From Lumbricus terrestris (lineage: Eukaryota > Annelida > Clitellata > Crassiclitellata > Lumbricidae), in assembly GCA_949752735.1 (NCBI GenBank), contig OX457047.1:12155976-12219975 (forward strand): DNA of 64,000 bases, in the 5' to 3' direction. Below the pieces are notes generated by a model that was not told the origin of the DNA, did no database searches, and saw only the letters and a program-made list of their open reading frames with translations. The translations under genes and the position numbers were made by a program. Position 1 is the first letter of the stretch; every line of letters starts with the position of its first letter. This document shows positions 27,501 to 41,000 of this stretch, piece by piece.

Positions 27501-29066
27501 TCCCATTGCATGCATGACTTCACTAACATCCGTTTTGAAATTCTTGCCGCCATTTTGTTGGCCATTTTGGTTTCCAGGCAGTGCTATATATGTGACATTG
27601 GTTTCATCACATGCCTTGACCTCGAAAATGTTGATTTAGACCCTGAAATCATGATTTAGTTGCATATATGTCTTCACTTATGGCCATTTTAAGATTTTTG
27701 TCCGCCATTTTGTCCGCCATCTTGGTTTCCGTGCAATGCCACATATGCTACCTTGCTTCCATTGCATTCCTTGACCCCGAAAATGTTGATTTAGACCCTG
27801 AAATCATGATTCCACGGCATACATAACTTCACTTACAGCCATTTTAAGATTCTGGCTGCCATTTTGTCCGCCATTTTGATTTTCTTGCAGTGCTACATAT
27901 GTGTATTTGGTTCCATTGTATTCCTTGCACCCTATAATCTTAATTTAGAGTCTAAAATCGTGTTCCTGTCACATACAATACTTTACTTATAGCCATTTGA
28001 AGCAACTGACCGCCATTTTGTCCGCCATCTTGTTTTCCCATTGAACGGCCAAAAATCCAGCTTGCTAACCGCGATTTTCGTTTTCAGCAGGGTCAAATTA
28101 GTCTAGAAACACCGGTTAGCAAATTGTTACATGATTTGCTTCTAACAGTGATTTCTAGAGCCCTTTTAGAATTCCAAGCCTTGTCTATCTAGGCCTATTA
28201 TGGGCCTGACATTTCCCCTCCTGGACATATGCTCCATACATATTGCCACAACTTGTTGAGATATTTTGTTTGCTTTCGTGATCACTCAAACAAAGGGTCC
28301 TCGTACGCTACAAGTTTAAGGCACAGGATTGTCAGTTAATTAATGTGACGGATGGCTGGGCACCACGGAGCGAATGAAGTTAATTGCAGGTGTAGGCCTA
28401 TTTGATGTATAGCCTGTATGTGGTTATGGGGAGAGGAGGCGAGGCTGAATATTTGAACATGAGCCTATAGACAGTGATGGGAAGTATTTAAAATACTAGT
28501 ATTTAAAATAGTATTTTAAATACAATGTAAGTATTTTGTACTTGTATTTTAAATACTTTTGTGATCAAGTATTTATACTTTTACTTAAAATACTTTTTTG
28601 ATAGTATTTTGTACTTAAAAATATGATTATGTCAAAATACTTTTTCAAAATACTTTGAAATCTCACCAGCTGCAATTAGCTATGCAATATTGCATTCTCA
28701 TGCACTAGGCTGCTTCATTACACAAACAAAGGAATCCTTGTACACAGGTTTAAGTCACACAATACAGTAAAACAGGCTGACATTGATTAGTCATTATTAC
28801 GGATGACTGGGCACTGCTGACCACAGGGTGAGGAATGTTAATTACAGATGTATTTGATGTATGGTGTATGGGAAGAGTACACCGAGTCTATACATAATGC
28901 CTATGAGGTATCAATGACACGCATAATATTATTAGGCTATAATTATTATGTTCGAAATCAGTTTGATGTTTGGCACCACAATGGACTTGTCTACGCTGAT
29001 AGAATAGGACAAAGGCTAGATTTAACTATCTAGATGTTTATGAATAGGGCAAATAAGGGTGGCATT

Positions 29067-29097
<31 letters not shown>

Positions 29098-32000
29098 CAA
29101 TTTATATGGCGCCGTAACGCGGCCATACCGCTACAAGGGCGCCTCACAAACGGCCGACTGCGGGATACGCCTTAGCAAACAGATAAGTTTTAAGCTTTGT
29201 TTTAAAAGAGTCCACTGAGGCGGCCAGTCTAATGTCCGGTGGAAGACTGTTCCAGCATCTGGGACCAGCAACCGAGAATGCGCGGTCGCCGAAACGTGTC
29301 CTCATTCTCCGTACACGAAGGTCGGTCTTCCCAAGCGACCTGAGTCGCAACCCGGAAGCGGAGGAATGGGTCTCGGAACAGTACTCGCGGATGTATTCAG
29401 GCGCTGTCCCATGAAGCGATTTGTAGACCAGCAAACTGAGCTTGAACTCAATTCGGAACGGGACAGGCAGCCAATGTAAGACGTCGCGTAGGAGTGGTGT
29501 AACATGATCGTATTTTCTCCTATTACATATGAGCTTCGCCGCGGCATTTAGCACCGACATTAGACGTGTCTATTGGCTGGTGGCAATTGGAACTTCTCTG
29601 ACCTTGGAACGGGGTGCAGAGTTTCATTACATTGATACTTGACGAATTACAGCATACAGGAAGACACCTTATAACACTTAGTTGACCTGTGCTGGTGCAG
29701 TCTATTGTATTATTATCACAAGGGGTAGGCCATTCGGCCCATTCCCATACCACAGATTTCGAAGACTTACTTTAAAAAGTACCCTAAAGGGTTTTGCCGA
29801 TGGGCAGAATTGTGATAAGACGTCTCAACATAGCAGATTTTATAAGGTATGTACGTTGAATCTGTGTTCAGAAGTGTAACAACTTTTATCCATCTCATTG
29901 CGTCAGATTTCTGAACAAAATCTTATCTAACTTAATGTTTTTAAAGTTCAATTTGGATAAATTACATTGACCATGCTTTCTGCATAGGTAGTGGGCTATT
30001 GATATTTTTATATGCCATTAAATTTAGTGTTTCTGTTCATCTTGATGTTAATGGATTCTGACTTGAACTTGGACCCCCATCTCTAGCGTCTTAGACTCGG
30101 ACACCTTTAGACCCAGACTCAACTTGGACTCAGTTTAGATGGGCTCGGGCATGACTTGGACTAAGCTCCGGCGGACTCGACTACATCACTGAAAAGCAGG
30201 ATATGGGCCAGAAGTGAGAAATCACCATACTTCTGGGTGGCCCTTCAAGTGTTTAAGATGACAGTGATGATGGCATGGGCTAATTAATTCCATGAGACAC
30301 ATTAGACATGGACACAAAGAATGCTAAAGAAAATGTTTGTGTTCAAAATTCTATGTATTTTTTGTCGCAATGTAATATGACTTCCTTAATTGTTATATAG
30401 TTTGACAGTGAGTATTTTGTACTTGGTATTTTAAATACTTTTCGAAGTCAAGTATTTTATACTTGTATTTTAAATACTTTTGTAAAAAAGTATTTTTACT
30501 TGTATTTTAAATACTTTTGTGACCAAGTATTTTTACTTATACTCAAAATACTTTTAAAAAGTATTTTCCCCATCACTGCCTATAGATACCTATGGGCTCA
30601 TACACACACATATCAAGCATCAATTGTACGTGTACACGGTTGAACTGAGTTCGATATTTTGATACCGCAAATGGAATTCGCAATAATAATAATAATAATA
30701 ATATTTGCAGATAGCATTATAAAGACCTGGACTTCCATTATCCATCAAGCATCTAACAGTCACCTATCTAGATGTTTGAGAATAAGACAGATGAGGATGG
30801 GGGGGTTGTAATAGAGGTGTCTATTGGCTATTTTGTGATGGCTATTGGAGCTTCTCTGATTTTGGAACGAGTGCAGAGTTTCATTTATAGCTCCATTAAT
30901 GGATCAGAGACTGCAGCCAGAATCGTAGCACTTGGATCGTAGCCTGTGTTGGGGTATTGTAACTTGTAAGGGTAGGGTAGATGATTTTAACATAGTGGAT
31001 AAACCAATCCTCATATTTCAAGATTCAAAACCCATACCACTGACTTCAAACATCTGCTTTAAAAAATTGAAAGTAAGCTTAGAGAATGATATTGATGATG
31101 GGCGGCAATTTTGACCGCAGGTCTCAACATCGAAGTCTTCACAAGTTGCACCTGTTGAACTTGTGCTTAGCAATCGAAGAAATTTTTTCAATTCCAGAAC
31201 TGACAATATTTTCGAACTTGTATTGGGCTCTAGAACTGAAATTGTTTCAGAACTTAAATTCGAACTGAAATTATTTCAGAACTTAAATAATAACTGAAAT
31301 TATTTCAGAACTTGAATTAGAACTGAAATTATTTCAGAACTTGAATTAGAACTGAAATAGGAATTATTTTCAGAATAGAAATAGAATTAGAACTGAAATT
31401 GGAGCTTTAGAACTGAATTAGAACTGAAATTGGGAATTATTTTTAGAACTGAAATATCACTGATCAGAAGTGTAATTTAGAATTGGACCAAGGACAGATC
31501 CCTGCGGCATGATGAAGGTACGAGTAAACGGGACTGAGAGCACTCCCCTACCAGCCGAGCGTAGGGATCGGCTAATCCGAGTACCCGACACAGGCTGACA
31601 AGGATCAATTAAGTAAGTTGGAGCAAGGCCTAGCTCGCATTGCCATGCCAAGGAAGAGACTTATTGAATATGCTGACGGACAGTGAGCCAGCACAGAACT
31701 TCCAGCATGTAATTTGAAACATGACTAAATTTGGGCCTATGACTGATTAAGGGGCGCTGCAGCTGGTCGGCTATCTTCAAGGGAAGATAGCCGACCAGAT
31801 GGTAAACCAGACGAGACGAGCTGTGACAAAGGAATGAACTAGTGTAGTTGCAGCGCCAGTTGAGAGAGAGAGGGCGAGCAACTGTGCAAAGCTTGCACAG
31901 TTGGTAGAAAGAGCAGCGATTGAGGTGAGGTGCAAAGGTAAGTTCCTGGCCCGTAAGTTGCCAAGAAGGTCTCAGATCAAGGTGAAAAAGGTGTAGGTAG

Positions 32001-35000
32001 GAAATTCAGTAGAGAAGTCAATCAGATCAAACTTAGACAGCTGCCCAGCCACATGCAGTTGGTCTTGGTTGGTCTTAGACTGAGACGATTTGATGTCATC
32101 CAAGCCTTCAGAGCAGTCAGGGCATGACCATGGCCTTCACTGTAGAAGCATCAAGTAGAAGGTGAAAGGCAGTGCATGTACACAGGCACTGCCTTTATCG
32201 TCTGCATAGAGTTCACATGTTCCACAATTGGCAGGTCAAGACCAGAAGTATAAATAATGTACGAGAGGGGACCAAGGACTGAACCCTGGCTGAGGCACAC
32301 CATATGGGAGTGGGGACTCAGCGAGACCTAGTTGAGCCATAAAAAATTCCAGAACTTCATGGCCACACAATAAAATGTGTTAGACGAAGTTTCTCAAAGC
32401 GGTCACACAGCAGTGTCGCTTGCTGTCTCGGCTTATGACAGAACGAACGCATTTAATCTATAGGCGTCAGGTGTGCACACAAAGACGGAAGGCTAGTACT
32501 CAGCACGTTGTGTAACTTGGTGATTCATTATAATATAGGCATATAATATAATACTATTTTGAAGTTACATTTGTAATGAGCGTAGATTTAGGTGGGCGTA
32601 AATTTTGCAAAATTAGAATTATTTGCGATCGTCTGAATACATTAATCTTATGGTTATAGGAACTTTATAAATGCATTTTTGGCTTGATTGTCTAATTTCT
32701 AGAACACCAAAGCTTTACACTAAATGACAAAAACACTGTTAGATACTGATTCAATGAAAAAATAACGAAAATGTTGATTTTTAACTTGCGCAAAATTCGC
32801 GCAAATTTATCGTTTTTGGTGCTCTATTTTTTCAATTTTTGGCGCAAATTTCTGGGGACCCTAATTAAAAATCTTAGTGACAAACAGAGATCAGTGACAA
32901 TAGAGATGAACAATAAACATAAAAATGACAGTTAGCCAGAAGTTATCGTCTATAAAGTAACATAGGTATATCGCGGGTTGAGAATTATAGGCTTGGTTTC
33001 CTTTGAAGTCTCGTCAATCGGCAATTAAAATTACAAAGCAGTGGTTAATTTAATTTCTTATTTGTGACCAAACAACTTTCATCAGAATAGGTGGTTGAAT
33101 CATTGCCTTGATGAAAGGCTTTGAACATTGGCCACATGTAGGTGAGAAGCAGTGGTTAAAGTGGTTTGGGTGAGCAGTGGGAACGCTGAATGTGAGCAGT
33201 GGTAACGCTGATGAAGAATTGCATTGAAATGCATGTGTTTTGGCGTTCCATCATGATGAGCAGTGGGAACGCAAGCCAAGAATTTTGAGAGCAGTGGGAA
33301 CGCCGTTCCCATGCGTTCCCACCCACTTTAACCCCTGGTGAAAAGTATAGGTGGGTATTGCTTTAATTAACTTATGTTAGGTGAAGTGAAAGTACAGCCT
33401 TTGGTCCACGCCATGCGCTTATGTCAGCACGCTTTTGTCGGCGCGCTTTTGTCATGCGCACTTTTGACCGGACACCAAATTAAAGGTATTTCACTCTTAG
33501 CCATGAGTAAGTCTGACTTAGACTTGTCTGGTTTTAATTATATGCTCGGAACAGCGCTAGCTACCATATTTTGTTTCCCCGGGATATTCACAAATCGCTT
33601 TTTGCTAACACGCGCATAGACGAGGTCATTTTGGGTGTTTGTTGGAGTCTCTACCATGAATATCTTCTCGTCGCTAAATCATGTCCTTTCAATTTTATCA
33701 ACAGCCGTGCACTCCCACGCGCTGCTTCAGACGCAAAGAAACGGCTGGCAGCACGTCAGCCGTTTCTTTGCGTCAGTGTTGGACTTCACGTCGGCGCATA
33801 ACTTTAGATCATATTTTCCAATACACTATATACGGTGCTTCTAGGACTACCTATTTCGTGCTGAATCTCCTGGGAGATTTGCTTGTATTGCCTACTCGGG
33901 TCATTGTCTTGACTGCAAATTTACTCTGACACACGAGCAGTGTTAGCGAATGTGCGCACTGGTTTCATGGTTCACAAGTAGAATGTCCTATTTTATCAAT
34001 TTTTTGTAGTACATGATTCAAGGCATTTTTTATTCCTTCCTCTCTTAGAAAACTCGTCGATCATTTCAAACGAATTAAATCCCTTATCAGTTCGCAAAAT
34101 TCGGATCAAAACACGATCGTCTTCTGTCAACGGCGCCATATTTTCGTAGCTAATGACGTCAAAATACGGTGGCTAAGGCTGTTTCAAACATTTCATTAAA
34201 ACTCAAACTAGTACCAGTTCAACTTTTTTAGAGCTAATACTAGAGTGAAATACCTTTAATTTGATGCATTAAGTATAAATAAATGTTAACAATTGGCGAA
34301 GTTATACACGTGCAAAGTCAGGACATTTATGCTGGACCACCCTGTATATAGTTGTATTGTTAACATCATTTTTATCCAGGATTTAAAATAGTGCGACCTG
34401 CTTCTGAAACATTTGGCTGGTTGTGTATAATGACACATTCATTCAATTGTCAACTTCCCATCCTCACCCAGTCTTGCTGTGCATACATAAATATGCAAAG
34501 TGCTTATGTTATTTATTGTTTTTTATTTCGTATCTTTAACAGATCTGGGCTAATAGTCCGCACAATGCCAGTGGTTATTTCACCAACCTCAGTGAAGAGG
34601 CTCTGCATGCAGACCACTTTGATGCGCACCTTGCAACTGGTGATATTCACACTACTTATGCCAGAACAGGCTACCTTGGATTTGTTCGACGAACTGAAAT
34701 GACGCAGTCTGATGGAGGTTTGCATACTTAATCTAACCATAACTGAACATTTTATTGCCTCATTTATCATGAAGCATCTCATATGTAATGCGACATAATT
34801 AGTTATTTCTATAGCACCGCTTGAAATGATCCAAATCTGTCAGGAGATCTACAAAACTGGAATGTGGCCAGACGACTTTCTGCAGACAATACTAATACCA
34901 TTAAAGAAAAAGGCGAACGCAATAAGATGCGAAGAATACCGAACTATAAGCTTGCTGACCCATGCTTCGAAGGTGCTGTTAAGGGTGCTGACAAGGAGAC

Positions 35001-38000
35001 TGCAGGCAAAGACAGAGGCAGACGGATGTCTTGGGGACGATCAATTCGGGTTCAGGAAGGGTAGAGGAACGAGAGACGCCATTGGAGCTTTGAGAATACT
35101 AACGGAAAGAAGTCTGGAAAACAACCAAGAAGTGTACATATGCTTTGTGGATTACGAGAAGGCGTTCGACAGAGTAGACTGGAGGAAGCTAATGACAATT
35201 CTGAGGAAGATGGGAGTGGATTGGAGAGACAGAAGGTTAATAGGAAACCTGTATATGGGACACAGGATAAGAGTGAGGATAGAGGGGGAACTATCGGAGC
35301 CGGTACAAATAGGAAGAAGTGTGAGGCAGGGGTGTCCACTCTCACCCATACTATTCAATCTTTACATCGAAGAGCTAATACGGGAAGCACTACAGGATAC
35401 GGAAGAAGGAATAAAGGTTGGAGGAAAGATGATAAAGGCGCTAAGATTTGCGGACGACCAAGCAATGCTGGCAAGCAAAAAAGAGCACCTACAACACATA
35501 ATGGATGAACTAGACAGAACCAGCGAAGAATATGGAATGAAGATAAACATCAAAAAGACGAAAGTAATGAGAATAAGTAGAGAAGCAAAAGGAGAAAAGA
35601 ATATGAAAATAACTATCAATGGAGAAGAAGTGGAGCAAGTCACTGAATTTTGCTATCTGGGAAGCCTAATATCGGAGGATGCGAAGTGCCACAAAGAAAT
35701 CAAGAAAAGGATAGCGATGGGCAAAGAAGCGTTCACGAAAAGGAAGGAGCTATTGAAAGGAGGATTGAATCGAGACATGAAGAAAAGAATGGTCAATGCA
35801 CTGATCTGGAGCGTCACACTGTACGGAGCAGAGACCTGGACGATGAGAAAGGAGGATGTCAAATGAATAGAAGCGTTCGAGATGTGGATATGGAGAAGGA
35901 TGGAAAGGGTCAGCTGGACAGAGCATAAATCAAACGAAGAAGTATTGAAAAAGGTGGAAGAGGAAAGATCCTTGATGAATACAATTAGAACAAGGCAGAA
36001 GAACTGGATAGGACATATACTGAGAGGCAACTCCTTGCAAAGAGACATAGTGGAGGGCAAAATGGAGGGAAGAGGAAGACCTTGGGATAAGCTCTTGGAC
36101 TAGATGATGGAGGATGGATATGGAAAACTTAAAGAAAAGGCACAACACCGAGAAGAGTGGCGTCGTTGGGCATCTGGACCTGCCGAGAGGCAGCAGACCT
36201 AAAGAAGAGATAGCACTGCTTACAGCCATAGCCATTCAGTAGCGCTCCCAGTGAGAGAACCCCTAGAAAAAAGGTCTTAAAAAAGGAGAGAGATATGTAG
36301 ATAGCAATCCAGAAAGAAGAGTTCCACACTGAGTGGAGGGAAGGGAATTTCATAAGGGGGCCCAATGATGGCAAAGGATCAAGTTTGAGCAATAGTGTTC
36401 CTAGCTCGTGGGATCTCTGAATGTGAGAGAATTTAGCAAGGTGAGCAATCAGTCGAATAGCAGCATTAAGGACAGATTGAATAGGAGATAGATGACGTAC
36501 CTTGGGAAGAACAATTTATAGGAAAGGAATTACAGTGATCAATTCTGGAGAAGACGACTGCACGGACTATGGATGCCATGGTAGAAAGGGAGATTGATTT
36601 GTGAATGGCCCTGAAACGACAGAGATGAAAGTAAGAGGAGTGTGTACATTTGGTTACATGTGCAGAGAATGTGAGTGGGCTGTCAAAGTGACATCTAGAT
36701 CTTGCACAGAAGTTGAAAATGTAAATTGGGGAAAGGTTTAAGAGAGAGGCAAAAAGTCTATTTGTGATGCGATCTTGCAAAATCAGGCTTACGTTGCAAG
36801 ATAGCATTTTGAGATAAAGGTCGATTTTAGTGAACTGGTGCGACGTATATATTGAAATTTCAAAAAATTTAGAACCGGTGTTTTCAGCAAATAATATCAG
36901 AACAAAGAAGCAATATTAAATCACATTTATTGAACGTGAAGCGACCCATTGTAAGTCGTCATAGCTTCACGGAGGGGGCAGATACATATCGACAGCGTCA
37001 TCAATATTGGTAAACAGGGCTAAGCTGGCAATCTCTTATAATTATATAAGATATTATTATTATTATTACATAAATTTTTAACGCGCGCAAGGTCACATCA
37101 CACCAAAGTGTGAATCTGAGGCGCGGAAGCTATATCTATAGCGAGTTTGATTAGTAGGTACTGGCTTTGATAGCTTCCCATAAATAGGCGTAGCATTTAT
37201 TCCTGCCTAATCCGCGAAGGGCATCACACTATTATCGACTCCAGGAAAAGTCATGGCTGCGGTAATGTTAAATCGCATGAGGGATGCTGTGGAAGAAAAG
37301 ATGAGACAAGAGCAGGCAGGGTTTAGACCAGGAAGGTCTTGCTGCGAACACTTCTTCACTCTTCAGCAGATTATAGAAAAGGCCCTGATGTGGCAAACAC
37401 CTGTACTGATAAATTAAATCGACTTCAGGAAGGCATTCGACAGTGTGCATAGAGAATCCATCTGGAAGATAGTCAGGACTTATGGAATCCTGGATAAAAT
37501 TATAAGCATCATGAAGAGCTTCTATGATGGCAGCAGATGCGCTGTGCGGTATGGGGGAAGATTGGAGAATGGTTTCAGATAATGACGGGAGTGAGACAGG
37601 GATGCGTCCTGTCACCATTAATTTTTGCACTGGTGGTGGATTGGGTGATGAAGAGAGCAACTAAGGATAATGACACCGGAGTGTGATGGATAAACGGAGG
37701 TAAATTGAGAGATATAGACTTTGTCGATGATATTGCTCTGCTGGCATTTGGTAGATTGGAGAAGATCTGGAAAGCAAGTGGATGCAGCATAGAGGTCAAA
37801 ATCCGATTGTATGAGGCAGTGGTGGTGAGTACACTACTTTATGGAGCGGAAACGTGGCCAATGACGGTGACAAACAGGAAAAGATTAGAGGCGGCGCACC
37901 ACAGATGGCTCAGGAAAATCCTGCACATCTCTTGGCGAGACAAGGTCAAAAACACCACCGTAAGGGATTTAACTGGACAGGAAGCATGGAGAACATCATC

Positions 38001-41000
38001 AGAAAGAGAAGATTACAATGGATGGGGCATGTGATCCGCATGGATAAAGCAAGGATAGCTAGACAAGTGATGAACTGGACTCCGGATGGAAGGCGTGGAA
38101 GAGGCAGACCAAGGAAAAACTGGCCGAAAACCATCAGGGAAGACTTAAAATGCATGGACGATGTGGGACGAGGCAATACAACTGGCGGTGGACAGGGAGA
38201 ATTGGAGGAGCTGCATTGTCCGATGTGCAGAATTGCACGAAGAGGACTGATGATGATGATGATGAATCCGCGAAGTAGACCTGCAATATACACCGTGATT
38301 CCAAAAAAAGTAAGCCAAAATGTTTTTCAAATATCTCCAATGCCTGATAACAAATCACGCTAAAATTTTCCAAATATTTAGAGAATTGGACCAAGAATAT
38401 GATTCCAAGATTTCATGAGATAAAGTTGAACGGATAAAAAGATATGTATCTTTCAACTTCATATGCCGAAATTTCAGTTTACAAGCAATTTTCTGTTAGA
38501 TTCAATCATATGTAAGTCAAGCTGTTTTTCTTATATCTCTAATGCCTGATGACTAATCATGCAAAAAATTTCCAGATATGTAGAGAATTGAATAACAACA
38601 TGATTCCCACAGTTTGGTTTGATTATTTAATTAAATAAGATGCTCGAAATGTCCTCCTCCTGCTTGCACGTAAGCCTGGAGGCGCTGGCGCCATTGGGCA
38701 ACAGCATCGTCGATTATACGCTGATCCAGGTCATCTCATACTTCCATCAAGCGCTACTTCAGATCGTTTATACCACGGATTGTTGTCTACTTGGTCTTGC
38801 ATCAAGCTCCACACTTTATGGTCGACAGAATTCAAATCTGGGCTGTTCAGAGGCCATAATGTGGGAGAAATGAAGTCTGGCGTCTCTCTTGTCAGCATTT
38901 CAATGGTTTCCTTGGCTCTGTGGTCTGGAGCACTGTCCTGTTGAAAAAACCCAGCCTTCTGGGGGCTAGGTTTCTGATTACAGATAGAGGATGTTGTGAC
39001 AGCAGAACGTCGCGATAATAGGATCCATTAATTTTTACTCCAGGGTCACTGAAGACTAAAATTGGGAACTATCAAGCGTCGAAACCGCAAAGAACACCAT
39101 AACAGACTTGCTGAAAACTGAAGTTTCGAGAGATGAAGTTGAAATATTCATATCTTTCTATCCTGTCAAATTCATGACTTGATATTTTGGAATCCCATTC
39201 TTGATTCAATTCCCTAAATATTGGGAAAATTTTACTATGATTAATTATCAGGCCATAAAGATACTGAAAAAGTTTGACTCACATTTTATTGAATCTAACA
39301 GAAAATTGCTTGTAAACTGAAATTTCGGCATATGAAGTTGAAAGATACATATCTTTTTATCCGTTCAACTTTATCTCATGAAATTTTGGAATCATATTCT
39401 TGGTCCAATTCTCTAAATATTTGGAAAATTTTAGCGTGATATGTTATCAGGCATTGGAGATATATGAAAAATAATTTGGCTTACTTTTTTTTGAATCACG
39501 GTGTATAACATGGAACAATTGTTGTAGCTCGCCTAATTAAAATTCTATAGGCTCCTATAAGATTGAAATTTGCTCTAGGGTTCTTATAATGCTATTCAAA
39601 GGCCGTCTAAATGTGAAAGGGCGAAATTATTCTGTGATCCTGCCGATCTCTGAAAGCGCTTGTTCCATTATTTGTTTAAGGTAGGCCGATAATACCTCTA
39701 CATAGTAGGACATGTGGGACCGAGCGCAATTGTTCCCTTTAATTTTATAATGGATAGGTCTGCAGAGTCTTGTAGAGCCTGGGCTATTGTTTGTTTGAAG
39801 AATTATAACCCCAGGCCAACCTAGGAGTCTGTGTTGTCATGGCCATTTGAATTACCCTAGTCCTCTATGTTTGGAGGGTGTTTGTTTGCATTCAATTCAG
39901 TCCTTCCTTCGTATTATGTGGCCCAGCTGATCTTTGTAAGCGTTTGTTTAATTGTTTGTTTAAGGTAGGCCGATAATACCTGTAGGTAAGAGGACATGTG
40001 CGACCGAACCTGGACAATTGTTTGTTTAAAGCATTAGAACCATGCAGGTCCTACCTAGGAGTCTGCGTCTAGTCATGACCGTCTCAATTACCCTGCATGA
40101 ATGTTAGGGTGTCCCACGATTGCACAGGAAAAATATTTTTCTTGAAACTTGAAATGCAGTCCCTCCAAAAAGTTTCCTTATGGTCCTATGATAGTACCTG
40201 CCAAATTTCTGGACATTTTGAAAATATTTAGAGGCCGCTCAAAGCTCACATATAATATGTGTAAGTTGTCACAAATTATACGTGCGACATATAGGCCTAT
40301 GAGTTTGAAATTTTCGGAGGTCCACACTTTGATCCCACTAGCGTGCTTATGTATTGCTTAATAACCTTATATTGCTCTGAAATACTAAAATCTACAAATA
40401 TGCAACCTTATTGTATTTGCGAATGAGGTTTTTCAAGCATAAGGACGACAGTTAAGCTCTCGAGCAAACGAATGATGTAAATGTCGTGCACTAGGATTGC
40501 AGGTCGCTACCTCCACATGGCAATCATCAGTGGAGTAGAAATGAATAAGGTTAACAGATTGTCAGTCTGATTTTTCTCTAGTTGGTGGAAGTAGCCTACA
40601 AACATGTTGGTGTGCTAAAGTTGACCTCTGGACCAGGACAGGAATCAACGGTTGCAGTTTGAACCTTTTGAAGTCGTGAAAGTGTGATGCATTAGGCCTA
40701 ATTATTGGCAAATGCTTTGAGACAACGGCTTTCAATAACTGCATATTAAATAGAGTTTGCAATGCCTTGCACCCTTCTACATCAGCCATCAGTCGTAACA
40801 TCTTGTTAACATCACAGAAATCTTTTAAGTCCAGTTGCCTGGTGCATTCTTTGTGTCCTTGGTAAAAATTTGTCCATCAATGGTCTGTAATTAAGCTCTG
40901 CAAGCCATTTAAAGATGAATGCTCCAATCTGGTTCACCATCAACCAAACCCTCGACCAATGCTACTGCAGTCTGCATCTAACAAATCATAAGAATTCATT

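Larger units (their letters stand above)
24530..28187. mobile_element. Foldback-like element FB1 with long tandem-repeat arms
   Basis: The left arm 24530-25200 and right arm 27480-28187 are reverse complements over ~650 bp, for example 'cactgttagaagcaaatcatgtaac' at 24575 against its complement at 28130. Each arm is a tandem array of 154-bp units; the ATGG cores in the left arm start at 24675, 24829, 24983, 25137 and 25303. The 2.3-kb centre has a minus-strand gene relic (25630-26470), a dispersed repeat and an L2 3' end. Exact termini and TSD could not be settled; homology of the arms extends to 'tagac.aggctt'. Confidence 0.88.
24179..31462. mobile_element. 7.3-kb hAT element (outer), perfect TSD, host of two further elements
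   Basis: The ends cagtgatattt and aaatatcactg form a hAT-type inverted terminus, and the 8-bp TSD atcagaag is exact (24171-24178, 31463-31470). The subterminal regions are arrays of 'gaactgaaattatttcagaac' words (24190-24360; 31190-31455, ~30-bp period). Inside lie a foldback-like element (24530-28187) and a second hAT (28472-30578), leaving about 1.5 kb of own interior. No transposase is recognisable. Confidence 0.93.

Noticed and set aside
29144..29560. 138-codon clean ORF as a host gene
   Set aside because: It contains CR1/L2 C-terminal landmarks (LHWLPV..RIEFKL, WNSLP..IR) and is followed by an L2 tail with (ATT)n.
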